From Pseudomonas sp. LD120 (GTDB lineage: Bacteria > Pseudomonadota > Gammaproteobacteria > Pseudomonadales > Pseudomonadaceae), in NCBI RefSeq assembly GCF_009861525.1, contig NZ_WVHL01000005.1, positions 1,364,001-1,428,000 of the forward strand: DNA of 64,000 nt. The letters are read 5' to 3'. Positions 1 through 7,834 of the stretch are shown piece after piece. The stretch's first letter is position 1. Each line of letters starts with the position of its first letter. The position numbers and the translations under genes are program-made. A model generated the notes under the pieces. The model did no database searches and was not told the DNA's origin. It saw only the letters and a program-made list of their open reading frames with translations.

Positions 1-2608
1 TCTCGCCCACCAGGGCGGTGGCGGACAGCGGTGCTTCGTCGCCGGCGGCCAACACAGTGATGGATTCGAGGCGGGCCAGTTTCTTCAGCAAGGCTTCGTT
101 CTCGGTCAGGCGCCGCTGGTCTTCGGCGCTGACGTTCTTCAGGAACAGGGCCAGGGGCTTGCCCGGGCCGATGTTCATTTCCGCGCGAATGTTGCGCGTA
201 CCGAGCATCAGGCCCTTGAGCCATTCGATGTCGTCCTCGGCGGCCTGGTCGATGCGTGCCTCAACGGCCACCGGCCAAGGTTGCAGCATGATGGTCTTGC
301 CCGTGCTGCCTGCCAGCGGCGCCAGGCGCTGCCAGATCTCTTCGGTGATGAACGGCATGAACGGATGGGCCAGGCGCAGGGCCACTTCCAGTACCCGCAC
401 CAGGGTGCGACGGGTGCCGCGCTGGCGTTCAACCGGCGCGTTCTCGTCCCACAGCACCGGCTTGGACAGCTCCAGGTACCAGTCGCAGTACTGGTTCCAG
501 ATGAACTCGTACAGGGCCTGGGCGGCCAGGTCGAAACGGAACTGGTCGAGCTGGCGGGTGACTTCGGCTTCTGTGCGCTGCAGCTGGGAAATGATCCAGC
601 GGTCCGCCAGGGACAGCTCAACGGCTTCGCCGTTCTGACCGCAGTCTTCGCCCTTGTCCAGCACGTAGCGCGCGGCGTTCCAGATTTTGTTGCAGAAGTT
701 GCGGTAACCCTCGACGCGGCCCATGTCGAACTTGATGTCGCGGCCGGTGGTGGCCAGGGAGCAGAAGGTGAAGCGCAGGGCGTCGGTGCCGTAGCTGGCG
801 ATGCCGTCGGCGAATTCGGCGCGGGTCTGCTTCTCGATGGCTTTCTGCAGCTTGGGCTGCATCAGGCCGGTGGTGCGTTTTTGCACCAGGGTTTCGAGGT
901 CGATGCCGTCGATGATGTCCAGCGGGTCGAGGACGTTGCCCTTGGACTTGGACATCTTCTGGCCCTGGCCGTCGCGGACCAGGCCGTGCACGTACACGGT
1001 CTTGAACGGAACCTGCGGTGTGCCGTCTTCGTTCTTCACCAGGTGCATGGTGAGCATGATCATCCGGGCGACCCAGAAGAAAATGATGTCGAAGCCGGTG
1101 ACCAGCACGTCGGTCGGGTGGAAGGTCTTGAGGAAGTCGGTCTGTTCCGGCCAGCCCAGGGTGGAGAAGGTCCACAGGCCCGAGCTGAACCAGGTGTCGA
1201 GTACGTCGTTGTCCTGCTGCAGGGCAACGTCCGGACCGAGGTTATGCTTGGCGCGGACTTCGGCTTCATCGCGGCCGACATAGACCTTGCCCGACTCGTC
1301 GTACCAGGCCGGAATCCGGTGGCCCCACCACAGTTGGCGGCTGATGCACCAGTCCTGGATGTCGCGCATCCAGGAGAAGTACATGTTCTCGTACTGCTTG
1401 GGCACGAAGGCGATGCGGCCGTCTTCCACCGCCGCGATGGCAGGCTCGGCCAGCGGCTTGGTGGAGACGTACCATTGGTCGGTGAGCCACGGCTCGATGA
1501 CGGTGCCGGAACGGTCGCCTTTTGGCACTTTCAGGGCATGGTCGTCGACGCTGACCAGCAGGCCGGCGGCGTCGAAGGCGGCCACGATCTGTTTGCGCGC
1601 TTCGAAGCGGTCCAGGCCCACGTACTCGGCCGGGATCTTGCCGTCGACGGTTTCGTTGAGGCTGCCGTCCAGGTTGAACACCTGGCAGGCCGGCAGCACG
1701 GCGGCGTTCTTGTCGAAGATGTTGAGCAGCGGCAGGTTGTGGCGCTTGCCGACTTCGTAGTCGTTGAAGTCGTGGGCCGGGGTGATCTTCACGCAGCCGG
1801 TGCCGAACTCAGGATCGCAGTAGTCATCGGCAATGATCGGGATACGCCGGCCCACCAGGGGCAGCTCGACGAACTTGCCAATCAGCGCCTTGTAGCGCTC
1901 GTCTTCAGGGTTCACCGCCACGGCGGAGTCGCCGAGCATGGTTTCCGGGCGAGTGGTGGCGACGATCAGGTAGTCGTTGCCTTCAGCGGTCTTGGCGCCG
2001 TCGGCCAGTGGATATTTCAGGTTCCACAGGAAGCCTTTCTCGTCGTGGTTTTCCACTTCCAGATCGGAAATCGCCGTGTGCAGCTTGGTGTCCCAGTTCA
2101 CCAGGCGCTTGCCGCGGTAGATCAGGCCATCTTCGTGCAGGCGCACGAAGGCTTCCTTGACCGCTTCCGAGAGGCCGTCGTCCATGGTGAAGCGCTCGCG
2201 GCTCCAGTCCACAGAGGAACCCAGGCGGCGGATCTGGCGGCTGATGTTGCCCCCGGATTGATCCTTCCACTCCCAGACTTTTTCGAGGAACTTTTCCCGG
2301 CCCAGATCATGGCGATTCAGGCCCTGGGCTTCGATCTGACGCTCCACCAGCATCTGGGTGGCGATACCGGCGTGGTCGGTGCCCGGCTGCCACAGGGTGT
2401 TGCGACCCTGCATGCGACGGAAACGGATCAGGGCGTCCATGATCGCGTTGTTGAAGCCGTGGCCCATGTGCAGGCTGCCGGTGACGTTCGGCGGCGGGAT
2501 CATGATGGTGTAGGAGTCGCCCGCGCCTTGCGGGGCGAAGTAGTTCTCGGACTCCCAGGTCTGGTACCAGGAAGTTTCAATGGCGTGCGGCTGGTAGGTC
2601 TTATCCAT
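1..2608 (-). CDS. valS: Valine--tRNA ligase (3' end outside window)
   Basis: Charges tRNA-Val with valine in the cytoplasm and edits mischarged threonine. The reading frame begins MDKTYQPHAI and stays open to the window edge, giving about 869 residues of a protein that is usually about 950, so the C-terminal anticodon-binding and coiled-coil part is missing here. The class I signature HMGH follows PPPNVTGSL at residues 47-50, and the second signature KMSKSKGN is at 551-558; both are intact. It lies downstream of a small linker gene and holC on the same strand, the usual Pseudomonas order holC-linker-valS. The start is the only ATG that keeps the complete N-terminal Rossmann entry. Family assignment is certain; only the 3' end is unseen. 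Confidence 0.97.
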   Translation of the reverse strand, partial: MDKTYQPHAIETSWYQTWESENYFAPQGAGDSYTIMIPPPNVTGSLHMGHGFNNAIMDALIRFRRMQGRNTLWQPGTDHAGIATQMLVERQIEAQGLNRHDLGREKFLEKVWEWKDQSGGNISRQIRRLGSSVDWSRERFTMDDGLSEAVKEAFVRLHEDGLIYRGKRLVNWDTKLHTAISDLEVENHDEKGFLWNLKYPLADGAKTAEGNDYLIVATTRPETMLGDSAVAVNPEDERYKALIGKFVELPLVGRRIPIIADDYCDPEFGTGCVKITPAHDFNDYEVGKRHNLPLLNIFDKNAAVLPACQVFNLDGSLNETVDGKIPAEYVGLDRFEARKQIVAAFDAAGLLVSVDDHALKVPKGDRSGTVIEPWLTDQWYVSTKPLAEPAIAAVEDGRIAFVPKQYENMYFSWMRDIQDWCISRQLWWGHRIPAWYDESGKVYVGRDEAEVRAKHNLGPDVALQQDNDVLDTWFSSGLWTFSTLGWPEQTDFLKTFHPTDVLVTGFDIIFFWVARMIMLTMHLVKNEDGTPQVPFKTVYVHGLVRDGQGQKMSKSKGNVLDPLDIIDGIDLETLVQKRTTGLMQPKLQKAIEKQTRAEFADGIASYGTDALRFTFCSLATTGRDIKFDMGRVEGYRNFCNKIWNAARYVLDKGEDCGQNGEAVELSLADRWIISQLQRTEAEVTRQLDQFRFDLAAQALYEFIWNQYCDWYLELSKPVLWDENAPVERQRGTRRTLVRVLEVALRLAHPFMPFITEEIWQRLAPLAGSTGKTIMLQPWPVAVEARIDQAAEDDIEWLKGLMLGTRNIRAEMNIGPGKPLALFLKNVSAEDQRRLTENEALLKKLARLESITVLAAGDEAPLSATALVGE

Positions 2609-2674
2609 GCGCGGCGGGACCCTATTGGCATTTATTCAGGAAAAGCCGGGAAGTATAGCGGAGGGGGGCAGCAG

Positions 2675-2699
2675 CAAGCCACAAGCGGCAAGCGACAAG
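2675..2699. repeat. Short degenerate CAAGC-type intergenic repeat
   Basis: In the valS upstream gap (2609-2727) the sequence is a run of imperfect CAAGC units, including CAAGCGGCAAGC at 2682-2693. The same 12-mer recurs at 47894-47905 between hom and thrC. The pattern resembles the low-complexity intergenic repeats common in fluorescent pseudomonads. Nothing else was recognised in this gap. Confidence 0.5.
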
Positions 2700-2727
2700 A
2701 TGGCCATGCCCGGCTTTTGCGGGTGAC

Positions 2728-3201
2728 TTATGGTTTGCCGCTGGTGGCTGCCGCGAGCAGGCGTTCCAGGCGGGCGTCGAGGCGGCGCTTGATTTCGGTC
2801 TCGATGTGCGGGGCGAAGTCGTCGATCACGTCTTGCATGATTAACTGCGCGGCAGCGCGCAGCTCGGTGTCCAGGTGCAGCAAGGCGTCGGCGCTGTTGC
2901 TGGTGGGGGCGGGTTGAGGGCGTGGCGTCGGGGCTGGAGCCGGCTTGGCTTCCACAGCCTGCATTGGTGCGGGAGCTGGCTGAGGTTTGGCAGGCGAGGC
3001 CGGAGCTGCTTCGGTCGCGGGTTGTGCGCTCCCCACCATGTCGAACAGCAAGGGGATTTGCGCTTCGCCGCTCACGGTTTCACCGCTTACGGTCTCTGTG
3101 AGCAGCGGTGGTTGCAGGTTGTCATCGCCGAGCAGTTGGCGGATCGACTCGAGGTCGTCCAGCAGATGTGCGGGTTTTTGCTGCGGGTTGGGAGTGTCCA
3201 T
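2728..3201 (-). CDS. Conserved hypothetical protein between holC and valS
   Basis: A 157-residue protein with no recognised enzymatic domain. The N-terminal 45 residues are acidic and helical (LLDDLESIRQLL). The middle, about 55-105, is a low-complexity Pro/Ala linker. The C-terminus (about 108-157) is a predicted amphipathic helical segment ending in basic residues (EIKRRLDARLERLL). A gene of this size and composition sits between holC and valS in pseudomonads (PA3833 in PAO1, from memory). Its place next to the chi subunit of DNA polymerase III suggests an associated role, but nothing in the sequence proves it. It is 7 bases downstream of the holC stop, so the genes are probably co-transcribed. 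Confidence 0.8.
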   Translation of the reverse strand: MDTPNPQQKPAHLLDDLESIRQLLGDDNLQPPLLTETVSGETVSGEAQIPLLFDMVGSAQPATEAAPASPAKPQPAPAPMQAVEAKPAPAPTPRPQPAPTSNSADALLHLDTELRAAAQLIMQDVIDDFAPHIETEIKRRLDARLERLLAAATSGKP

Positions 3202-3208
3202 CGGGTGC

Positions 3209-3637
3209 TCAGAGTCGCTGTAAACGGTGATCTTGCAGAGGATAGCCCTGTTCGCGATAGAAACGGAAACTCTCGCGGGCTGCCTGACGAATAGTCGGGT
3301 CCTCCACTACCACCTCGGCAATTCGGGCAAAGCGCGGGGCGAAGGCCGGTACTTTCAGGTCCAGGTTCACCAGCAGATCGTTGTGCTCGCCGGGGTCCTG
3401 GCCCAGGCCCAGTACGATCAGGCCTTCGGGTTCGCTTTCCGCCGGGCCATGGGGAATAAAGGTTTCACCTTTGAAGCGCCACAGGCGGGCATCGAGTTCG
3501 TCCCGTTGCGCGGTGTCGCTGCAGTGCAGGTAGATGCGGTGGCCCATGCGCCAGGCCTTGTCGGTGAGCTTGCAGGCAAAATCCAGGCGTGCCGCAGGGT
3601 CGGCGCTGGGAAGAATATAGAAGTCGACTTTGGTCAT
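3209..3637 (-). CDS. holC: DNA polymerase III subunit chi
   Basis: Chi subunit of the clamp-loader complex. With psi it links the polymerase to single-stranded DNA-binding protein. The 142-residue product, MTKVDFYIL to DHRLQRL, has the size and signature segments of HolC: an N-terminal beta strand followed by LDFACKLTDKAW, the RIYLHC strand and the PHG segment near residue 62. The start was chosen because it gives the family N-terminus; the open frame extends further upstream only as a shadow of pepA. The gene follows pepA on the same strand with a gap of about 60 bases and precedes the linker gene and valS, so a pepA-holC-linker-valS transcript is plausible. Confidence 0.93.
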   Translation of the reverse strand: MTKVDFYILPSADPAARLDFACKLTDKAWRMGHRIYLHCSDTAQRDELDARLWRFKGETFIPHGPAESEPEGLIVLGLGQDPGEHNDLLVNLDLKVPAFAPRFARIAEVVVEDPTIRQAARESFRFYREQGYPLQDHRLQRL

Positions 3638-3696
3638 TGGGGTTCCTGAGACGCGCGGGGCGCCGCCTTGAGCGACGCCTCGTGCGGTCATGATTT

Positions 3697-5187
3697 TCAG
3701 GCTTTGGCGCGGTCCAGCAGGTATTGGGTCAGCAGGGGCACGGGACGGCCGGTGGCGCCCTTGTCCTTGCCGCCGCTGGTCCAGGCGGTGCCGGCGATGT
3801 CCAGGTGCGCCCAGTTCAGGTTCTTGGTGAAACGCGAGAGGAAGCAGGCGGCGGTGATGGTGCCGGCCTTCGGCCCACCGATGTTGGCGATGTCGGCGAA
3901 CGGGCTGTCCAGTTGCTCCTGGTACTCGTCGAACAGCGGCAGTTGCCAGGCGCGATCGTCGGCTTGCCGACCTGCGCTGAGCAATTGCTCGATCAGTTCG
4001 TCGTTGTTGCCCAGCAGGCCCGACGTGTGGGCGCCCAGGGCGACGATGCAGGCACCGGTGAGGGTGGCAATGTCGATCACCGCCTGAGGCTTGAAGCGTT
4101 CGGCGTAGGTCAGGGCGTCGCACAGCACCAGGCGGCCTTCGGCGTCGGTATTGAGGATTTCCACGGTCTGGCCGCTCATGGTGGTGACGATGTCGCCAGG
4201 GCGGGAGGCGCCGCCGCTGGGCATGTTCTCGGCGCAGGCGAGGATGCACACCAGGTTGATCGGCAGTTGCAGTTCAAGTACGGCGCGCAGGGTGCCGAAC
4301 ACGCTGGCGGCACCGCCCATGTCGTACTTCATTTCGTCCATGCCGGCACCCGGCTTGAGGCTGATGCCGCCGGTGTCGAAGGTGATGCCCTTGCCGACTA
4401 GGGCGAACGGCTTCTCGGACTTCTTGCCGCCGTTGTAGTGCATGACGATCAGGCGTGGCGGCTGGTCGCTGCCCTGGCCCACGGCATAGAACGAGCCCAT
4501 GCCCAGTTCCTTGATCTTTTTCTCGTCGAGGACTTCGACTTTCAAACCCTTGAATTCCTTGCCCAGTGCCTTGGCTTGCTCGCCGAGGAAGCTTGGGTGG
4601 CAGACGTTCGGTGGCAGGTTGCCCAGGTCACGGGTGAAGGCCATGCCTTTGGCGATGGCGCGGGCGTGGGTCACGGCGCGTTCCACCTCGGCTTGGGCGG
4701 CCTTGAGGGTCAGCAAGGTGATTTTCTTCAGTGCGCGGGGCTCGGCTTTCTGGCTCTTGTAGCGGTCGAAGGTGTAACCGCCATCTACCAGGGTTTCCGC
4801 CAGCAGGCGGGTCTTGCCGTAGCTGTCGCGACCGTTGACCACGACTTCGTCCAGCGCCAGCGTGGCGTCACCACCGCCCAGACCCTTGAGGGTGGCGAGC
4901 GCGCCGCTGATGACTTTGCGCCATGGGCGATCGCTCAGTTCCCCTTCCTTGCCCACGCCCACCAGCAACAGGCGCTCGGCTTTGAGGTTGGCCACACCGT
5001 GCAGCAGCAGGCTTTGGCCGACTTTGCCGGCCAGGTCGCCGCGCTTGAGCACCGCGCTGATGGCGCCGCCACTGAGCTCATCGAGTTGTTTGGCGACGTT
5101 GCCGAGTTTGCGGCCTTCACCGACGGCGACCACCAGGGTGGCGGTCTTCAACGTTTCCGGGCTAACGCTTTTTACAACCAGTTCCAT
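3697..5187 (-). CDS. pepA: Leucyl aminopeptidase (M17 family)
   Basis: Hexameric dimetal aminopeptidase that removes N-terminal residues from peptides in the cytoplasm. The E. coli homologue also binds DNA and helps Xer recombination at cer. The protein is 496 residues, the family norm. The M17 metal and active-site signature NTDAEGRL is at 346-353, and the KGITFDTGG segment with its catalytic Lys and Asp lies about 70 residues earlier. I set the start at MELVVKSVSP; a longer frame adds 32 residues that do not look like the family. It is divergent from lptF. A hairpin with a following T-rich run lies in its leader at 5262-5279 (see separate entry). Confidence 0.96.
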   Translation of the reverse strand: MELVVKSVSPETLKTATLVVAVGEGRKLGNVAKQLDELSGGAISAVLKRGDLAGKVGQSLLLHGVANLKAERLLLVGVGKEGELSDRPWRKVISGALATLKGLGGGDATLALDEVVVNGRDSYGKTRLLAETLVDGGYTFDRYKSQKAEPRALKKITLLTLKAAQAEVERAVTHARAIAKGMAFTRDLGNLPPNVCHPSFLGEQAKALGKEFKGLKVEVLDEKKIKELGMGSFYAVGQGSDQPPRLIVMHYNGGKKSEKPFALVGKGITFDTGGISLKPGAGMDEMKYDMGGAASVFGTLRAVLELQLPINLVCILACAENMPSGGASRPGDIVTTMSGQTVEILNTDAEGRLVLCDALTYAERFKPQAVIDIATLTGACIVALGAHTSGLLGNNDELIEQLLSAGRQADDRAWQLPLFDEYQEQLDSPFADIANIGGPKAGTITAACFLSRFTKNLNWAHLDIAGTAWTSGGKDKGATGRPVPLLTQYLLDRAKA

Positions 5188-5261
5188 GTCCGGGTCCCTG
5201 AATAAATGGTCAAAGAGCGCAGGAAAGACTCCGGCGCGGGGCTTATCTGTATAAAAGAAGA

Positions 5262-5279
5262 CGTCGCCTGTGGGCGACG
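5262..5279 (-). promoter_or_regulatory. Leader hairpin upstream of pepA
   Basis: A perfect 7-bp stem (CGTCGCC/GGCGACG) closes a 4-base loop about 80 bases upstream of the pepA start. On the minus strand it is followed by a T-rich run (TCTTCTTTT), the arrangement of an intrinsic terminator or attenuator. It could also be the end of a short unrecognised transcript. I see no leader peptide. Confidence 0.4.
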
Positions 5280-5371
5280 ACAAAGCCGCCAGTTTGAACC
5301 TCGCCGCTTGCGGCTGACAACCCTCGTTTTGGCCCAGTACGCCGCTTTAGAGCGCCGGGTGAGCATCCTCC

Positions 5372-5400
5372 GTGACAGGCGCATGCAATCACAGGATAAT
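5372..5400 (+). promoter_or_regulatory. Sigma70-type promoter for lptFG
   Basis: GTGACA at 5372-5377 and GATAAT at 5395-5400, separated by exactly 17 bases and pointing toward lptF about 95 bases downstream. Each hexamer matches the consensus at five of six positions. It lies in the 306-base divergent gap between pepA and lptF, where no gene was seen. Confidence 0.6.
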
Positions 5401-5493
5401 GCGCCATCTTTTTTTCGGCGGCCCGGCGTTCTGGGCCGGCTCGATACGTTGCTTGTTCGGCCGCCTTAGCCTGACAACCCTGGAGTGTCTGGT

Positions 5494-6612
5494 TTGATCG
5501 TCTTTCGTTATCTGTCCCGCGAAATCCTGCTGACCCTGAGTGCCGTGAGCGCGGTGCTGTTGGTTATCATCATGAGCGGGCGCTTCGTCAAGTTCCTCGC
5601 CCAAGCCGCCTCGGGCGCCCTGGATCCGGGCTCGCTGTTCCTGATCATGGGGTTTCGCCTGCCGGGCTTCCTGCAGTTGATCCTGCCGCTGGGTTTGTTC
5701 CTCGGCATCCTCCTGGCTTATGGCCGGCTCTACCTCGAAAGCGAGATGACCGTGTTGTCCGCGACCGGCATGAGTCAGCAGCGCCTGCTGGGCCTGACCA
5801 TGATTCCAGCGGCCCTGGTGGCCCTGGTAGTGGCTTGGCTGAGTCTGAGCCTGGCACCGCAGGGCGCCAATCAGTTCCAGTTGCTGCTGAACAAACAGGA
5901 TGCGTTGACCGAGTTCGATACCTTGGTCGCTGGGCGCTTTCAGGCGCTCAACGATGGTACTCGGGTGACTTACACCGAGCAGTTGTCTGAGGACCGGACC
6001 AACCTTTCCGGGGTGTTTATCTCCGAGAAACGCCTGAGTCGAGAGAAGAAAGACCAGGGTATTTCCGTGCTGGTGGCCGAGAAGGGGCATCAGGACATTC
6101 GCCCGGACGGCAACCGCTACCTGATTCTGGAAAACGGCTATCGCTATGACGGTAACCCGGGCGAGGCCGACTACCGAGTGATCAAGTACGACACATATGG
6201 TGTATTGCTGGAGCGCCCGGATGTCAGCGACGAAGTCACTGATCGTGATGCCATGCCTACTGCCGAGCTGTTTGGCAAGGATGACCTGCGGGCCCGCGCC
6301 GAGTTGCAATGGCGCCTGTCCCTGCCGTTGCTGGTGTTCATCGTGACCCTGATGGCGGTGCCGTTGTCCCGGGTCAATCCGCGCCAGGGCCGCTTTCTCA
6401 AGTTGATTCCGGCGATCCTTCTTTATATGGCGTACCTGACCATCCTCATCGCGGTTCGTGGCGCGATGGAAAAAGGCAAGATTTCTCCGGCCTTCGGGCT
6501 GTGGTGGGTGCACCTGTTGTTCCTGGCGATAGGGCTGGGGTTGATGTATTGGGAACCGTTGCGCTTGAACATGGCGAGTCGTCGCAGCATGAAGGAGATG
6601 GCTCGTGGCTAA
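5494..6612 (+). CDS. lptF: LPS export permease LptF
   Basis: One of the two transmembrane subunits of the LptB2FG transporter, which extracts lipopolysaccharide from the inner membrane and passes it to LptC. The 372-residue product has three N-terminal membrane segments (within the first ~120 residues), a periplasmic beta-jellyroll region (about 130-265) and three C-terminal membrane segments. The segment FRLPGFLQLILPLGLF is typical of the family. I prefer the TTG start at 5494, giving MIVFRYLSREI, because GGAG at 5482-5485 lies 8 bases upstream; a GTG at 5485 would add three residues but overlaps that site. The end overlaps lptG by 8 bases. Confidence 0.94.
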   Translation: MIVFRYLSREILLTLSAVSAVLLVIIMSGRFVKFLAQAASGALDPGSLFLIMGFRLPGFLQLILPLGLFLGILLAYGRLYLESEMTVLSATGMSQQRLLGLTMIPAALVALVVAWLSLSLAPQGANQFQLLLNKQDALTEFDTLVAGRFQALNDGTRVTYTEQLSEDRTNLSGVFISEKRLSREKKDQGISVLVAEKGHQDIRPDGNRYLILENGYRYDGNPGEADYRVIKYDTYGVLLERPDVSDEVTDRDAMPTAELFGKDDLRARAELQWRLSLPLLVFIVTLMAVPLSRVNPRQGRFLKLIPAILLYMAYLTILIAVRGAMEKGKISPAFGLWWVHLLFLAIGLGLMYWEPLRLNMASRRSMKEMARG

Positions 6613-7666
6613 GCTCGATCGCTACATTGGTAGCAGTGTGTTCATGGCCATTCTCGCGGTTCTGGGGATTATCCTCGGCCTGGCCTCGTTGTTCGCGTTC
6701 ATCGACGAGATGGGCAATGTCAGTGACACCTACACCGTCGTCGATGTGATGAGCTATGTGGTCCTGACCGCGCCGCGTCGGGTCTACGAAATGTTGCCGA
6801 TGGCGGGCCTGATAGGCTGCCTGATCGGTCTCGGCACCTTGGCCAGCAATAGCGAGCTGACCATCATGCGCGCTGCGGGTGTCTCCGTTGGGCGTATCGT
6901 CTGGGCGGTGATGAAACCAATGCTGGTGCTGATGCTGGTGGGTGTGCTGGTGGGTGAGTACGTCGCCCCGGCCACCGAAACCCAAGCCCAGGCCAGTCGT
7001 GCCCTGGCCCAGGGTTCCGGTGATGCGCAAAGTTCCAAGCACGGCCTGTGGCATCGCCAGGGTGACGAGTTCATCCACATCAACGCGGTGCAGCCCAATG
7101 GTCTGTTGTACGGTGTGACCCGTTACCGCTTCGATGACAGTCGCCACATGCTGTCGTCGAGCTTTGCTCGTCAGGCGCGGTTTCATGAGAGCTACTGGCA
7201 ACTGACGGATGTCACCACCACCTACTTCCGTGACGGCCACACCGAAGTGGTCAAGCAGCCCGAAGAGCGTTGGAATGTGGCGTTGAGCCCGCAACTGCTG
7301 AGTACCGTGGTGATGGCGCCGGAATCGCTGTCGATCAGCGGGCTGTGGGGTTATATCCACTACCTGGCTGACCAGGGGTTGAATAACGGTCGCTACTGGC
7401 TGGCATTCTGGATCAAGGTGCTGCAGCCCCTGGTCACGGCGGCCCTGGTGCTGATGGCGATTTCCTTCATTTTCGGTCCGCTGCGTTCGGTGACTCTTGG
7501 TCAGCGGGTGTTTACCGGCGTGCTGGTGGGTTTCACGTTTCGTATCGCTCAGGACCTGTTGGGGCCGTCGAGCCTGGTATTTGGTTTCTCGCCCTTGTTC
7601 GCCGTATTGGTGCCGGCGGGTATTTGTGCGATTGCCGGCCTCTGGCTGTTGCGCCGGGCCGGCTGA
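6605..7666 (+). CDS. lptG: LPS export permease LptG
   Basis: Second permease subunit of the lipopolysaccharide exporter, pairing with LptF around the LptB ATPase dimer. The product has 353 residues and six predicted membrane segments in a 3+3 arrangement flanking a periplasmic jellyroll (about 130-260), with the family segment MLPMAGLIGCLIGLG near residue 60. It starts with GTG inside the end of lptF (8-base overlap), which implies translational coupling. A strong terminator follows at 7695-7725, so the lptFG transcript ends before lepA. Confidence 0.95.
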   Translation: MAKLDRYIGSSVFMAILAVLGIILGLASLFAFIDEMGNVSDTYTVVDVMSYVVLTAPRRVYEMLPMAGLIGCLIGLGTLASNSELTIMRAAGVSVGRIVWAVMKPMLVLMLVGVLVGEYVAPATETQAQASRALAQGSGDAQSSKHGLWHRQGDEFIHINAVQPNGLLYGVTRYRFDDSRHMLSSSFARQARFHESYWQLTDVTTTYFRDGHTEVVKQPEERWNVALSPQLLSTVVMAPESLSISGLWGYIHYLADQGLNNGRYWLAFWIKVLQPLVTAALVLMAISFIFGPLRSVTLGQRVFTGVLVGFTFRIAQDLLGPSSLVFGFSPLFAVLVPAGICAIAGLWLLRRAG

Positions 7667-7694
7667 TCTTGCCGCTTTGCCAGTGATGCAGCGC

Positions 7695-7725
7695 GACGCC
7701 CCGGTCTTTGGTCCGGGGCGTTTTT
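7695..7725 (+). terminator. Intrinsic terminator after lptG
   Basis: An 8-base GC-rich inverted repeat (ACGCCCCGG with CCGGGGCGT) with a short loop, followed directly by five T residues. It separates lptFG from lepA. Confidence 0.85.
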
Positions 7726-7752
7726 GCATTTGACAAACGCTGACAGGCAAGC

Positions 7753-7782
7753 GTGACGCTTGTGCCGAGTATCAGGTACAAT
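7753..7782 (+). promoter_or_regulatory. Probable lepA-lepB promoter
   Basis: TACAAT at 7777-7782 is a good -10 box. GTGACG at 7753-7758 sits 18 bases upstream as a -35 candidate. The lepA start is 53 bases downstream of the -10. Because a terminator precedes it, lepA must be transcribed from here or nearby. Confidence 0.5.
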
Positions 7783-7834
7783 TCCCGGCTATTTTTCGGC
7801 GGGCCATGCCTGCAGCCTTTTTGAGTGTTCATCC

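Noticed and set aside
281..2917. An 878-codon plus-strand open frame across valS
   Set aside because: Antisense to valS and runs past its start into the next gene; composition is typical of a shadow frame.
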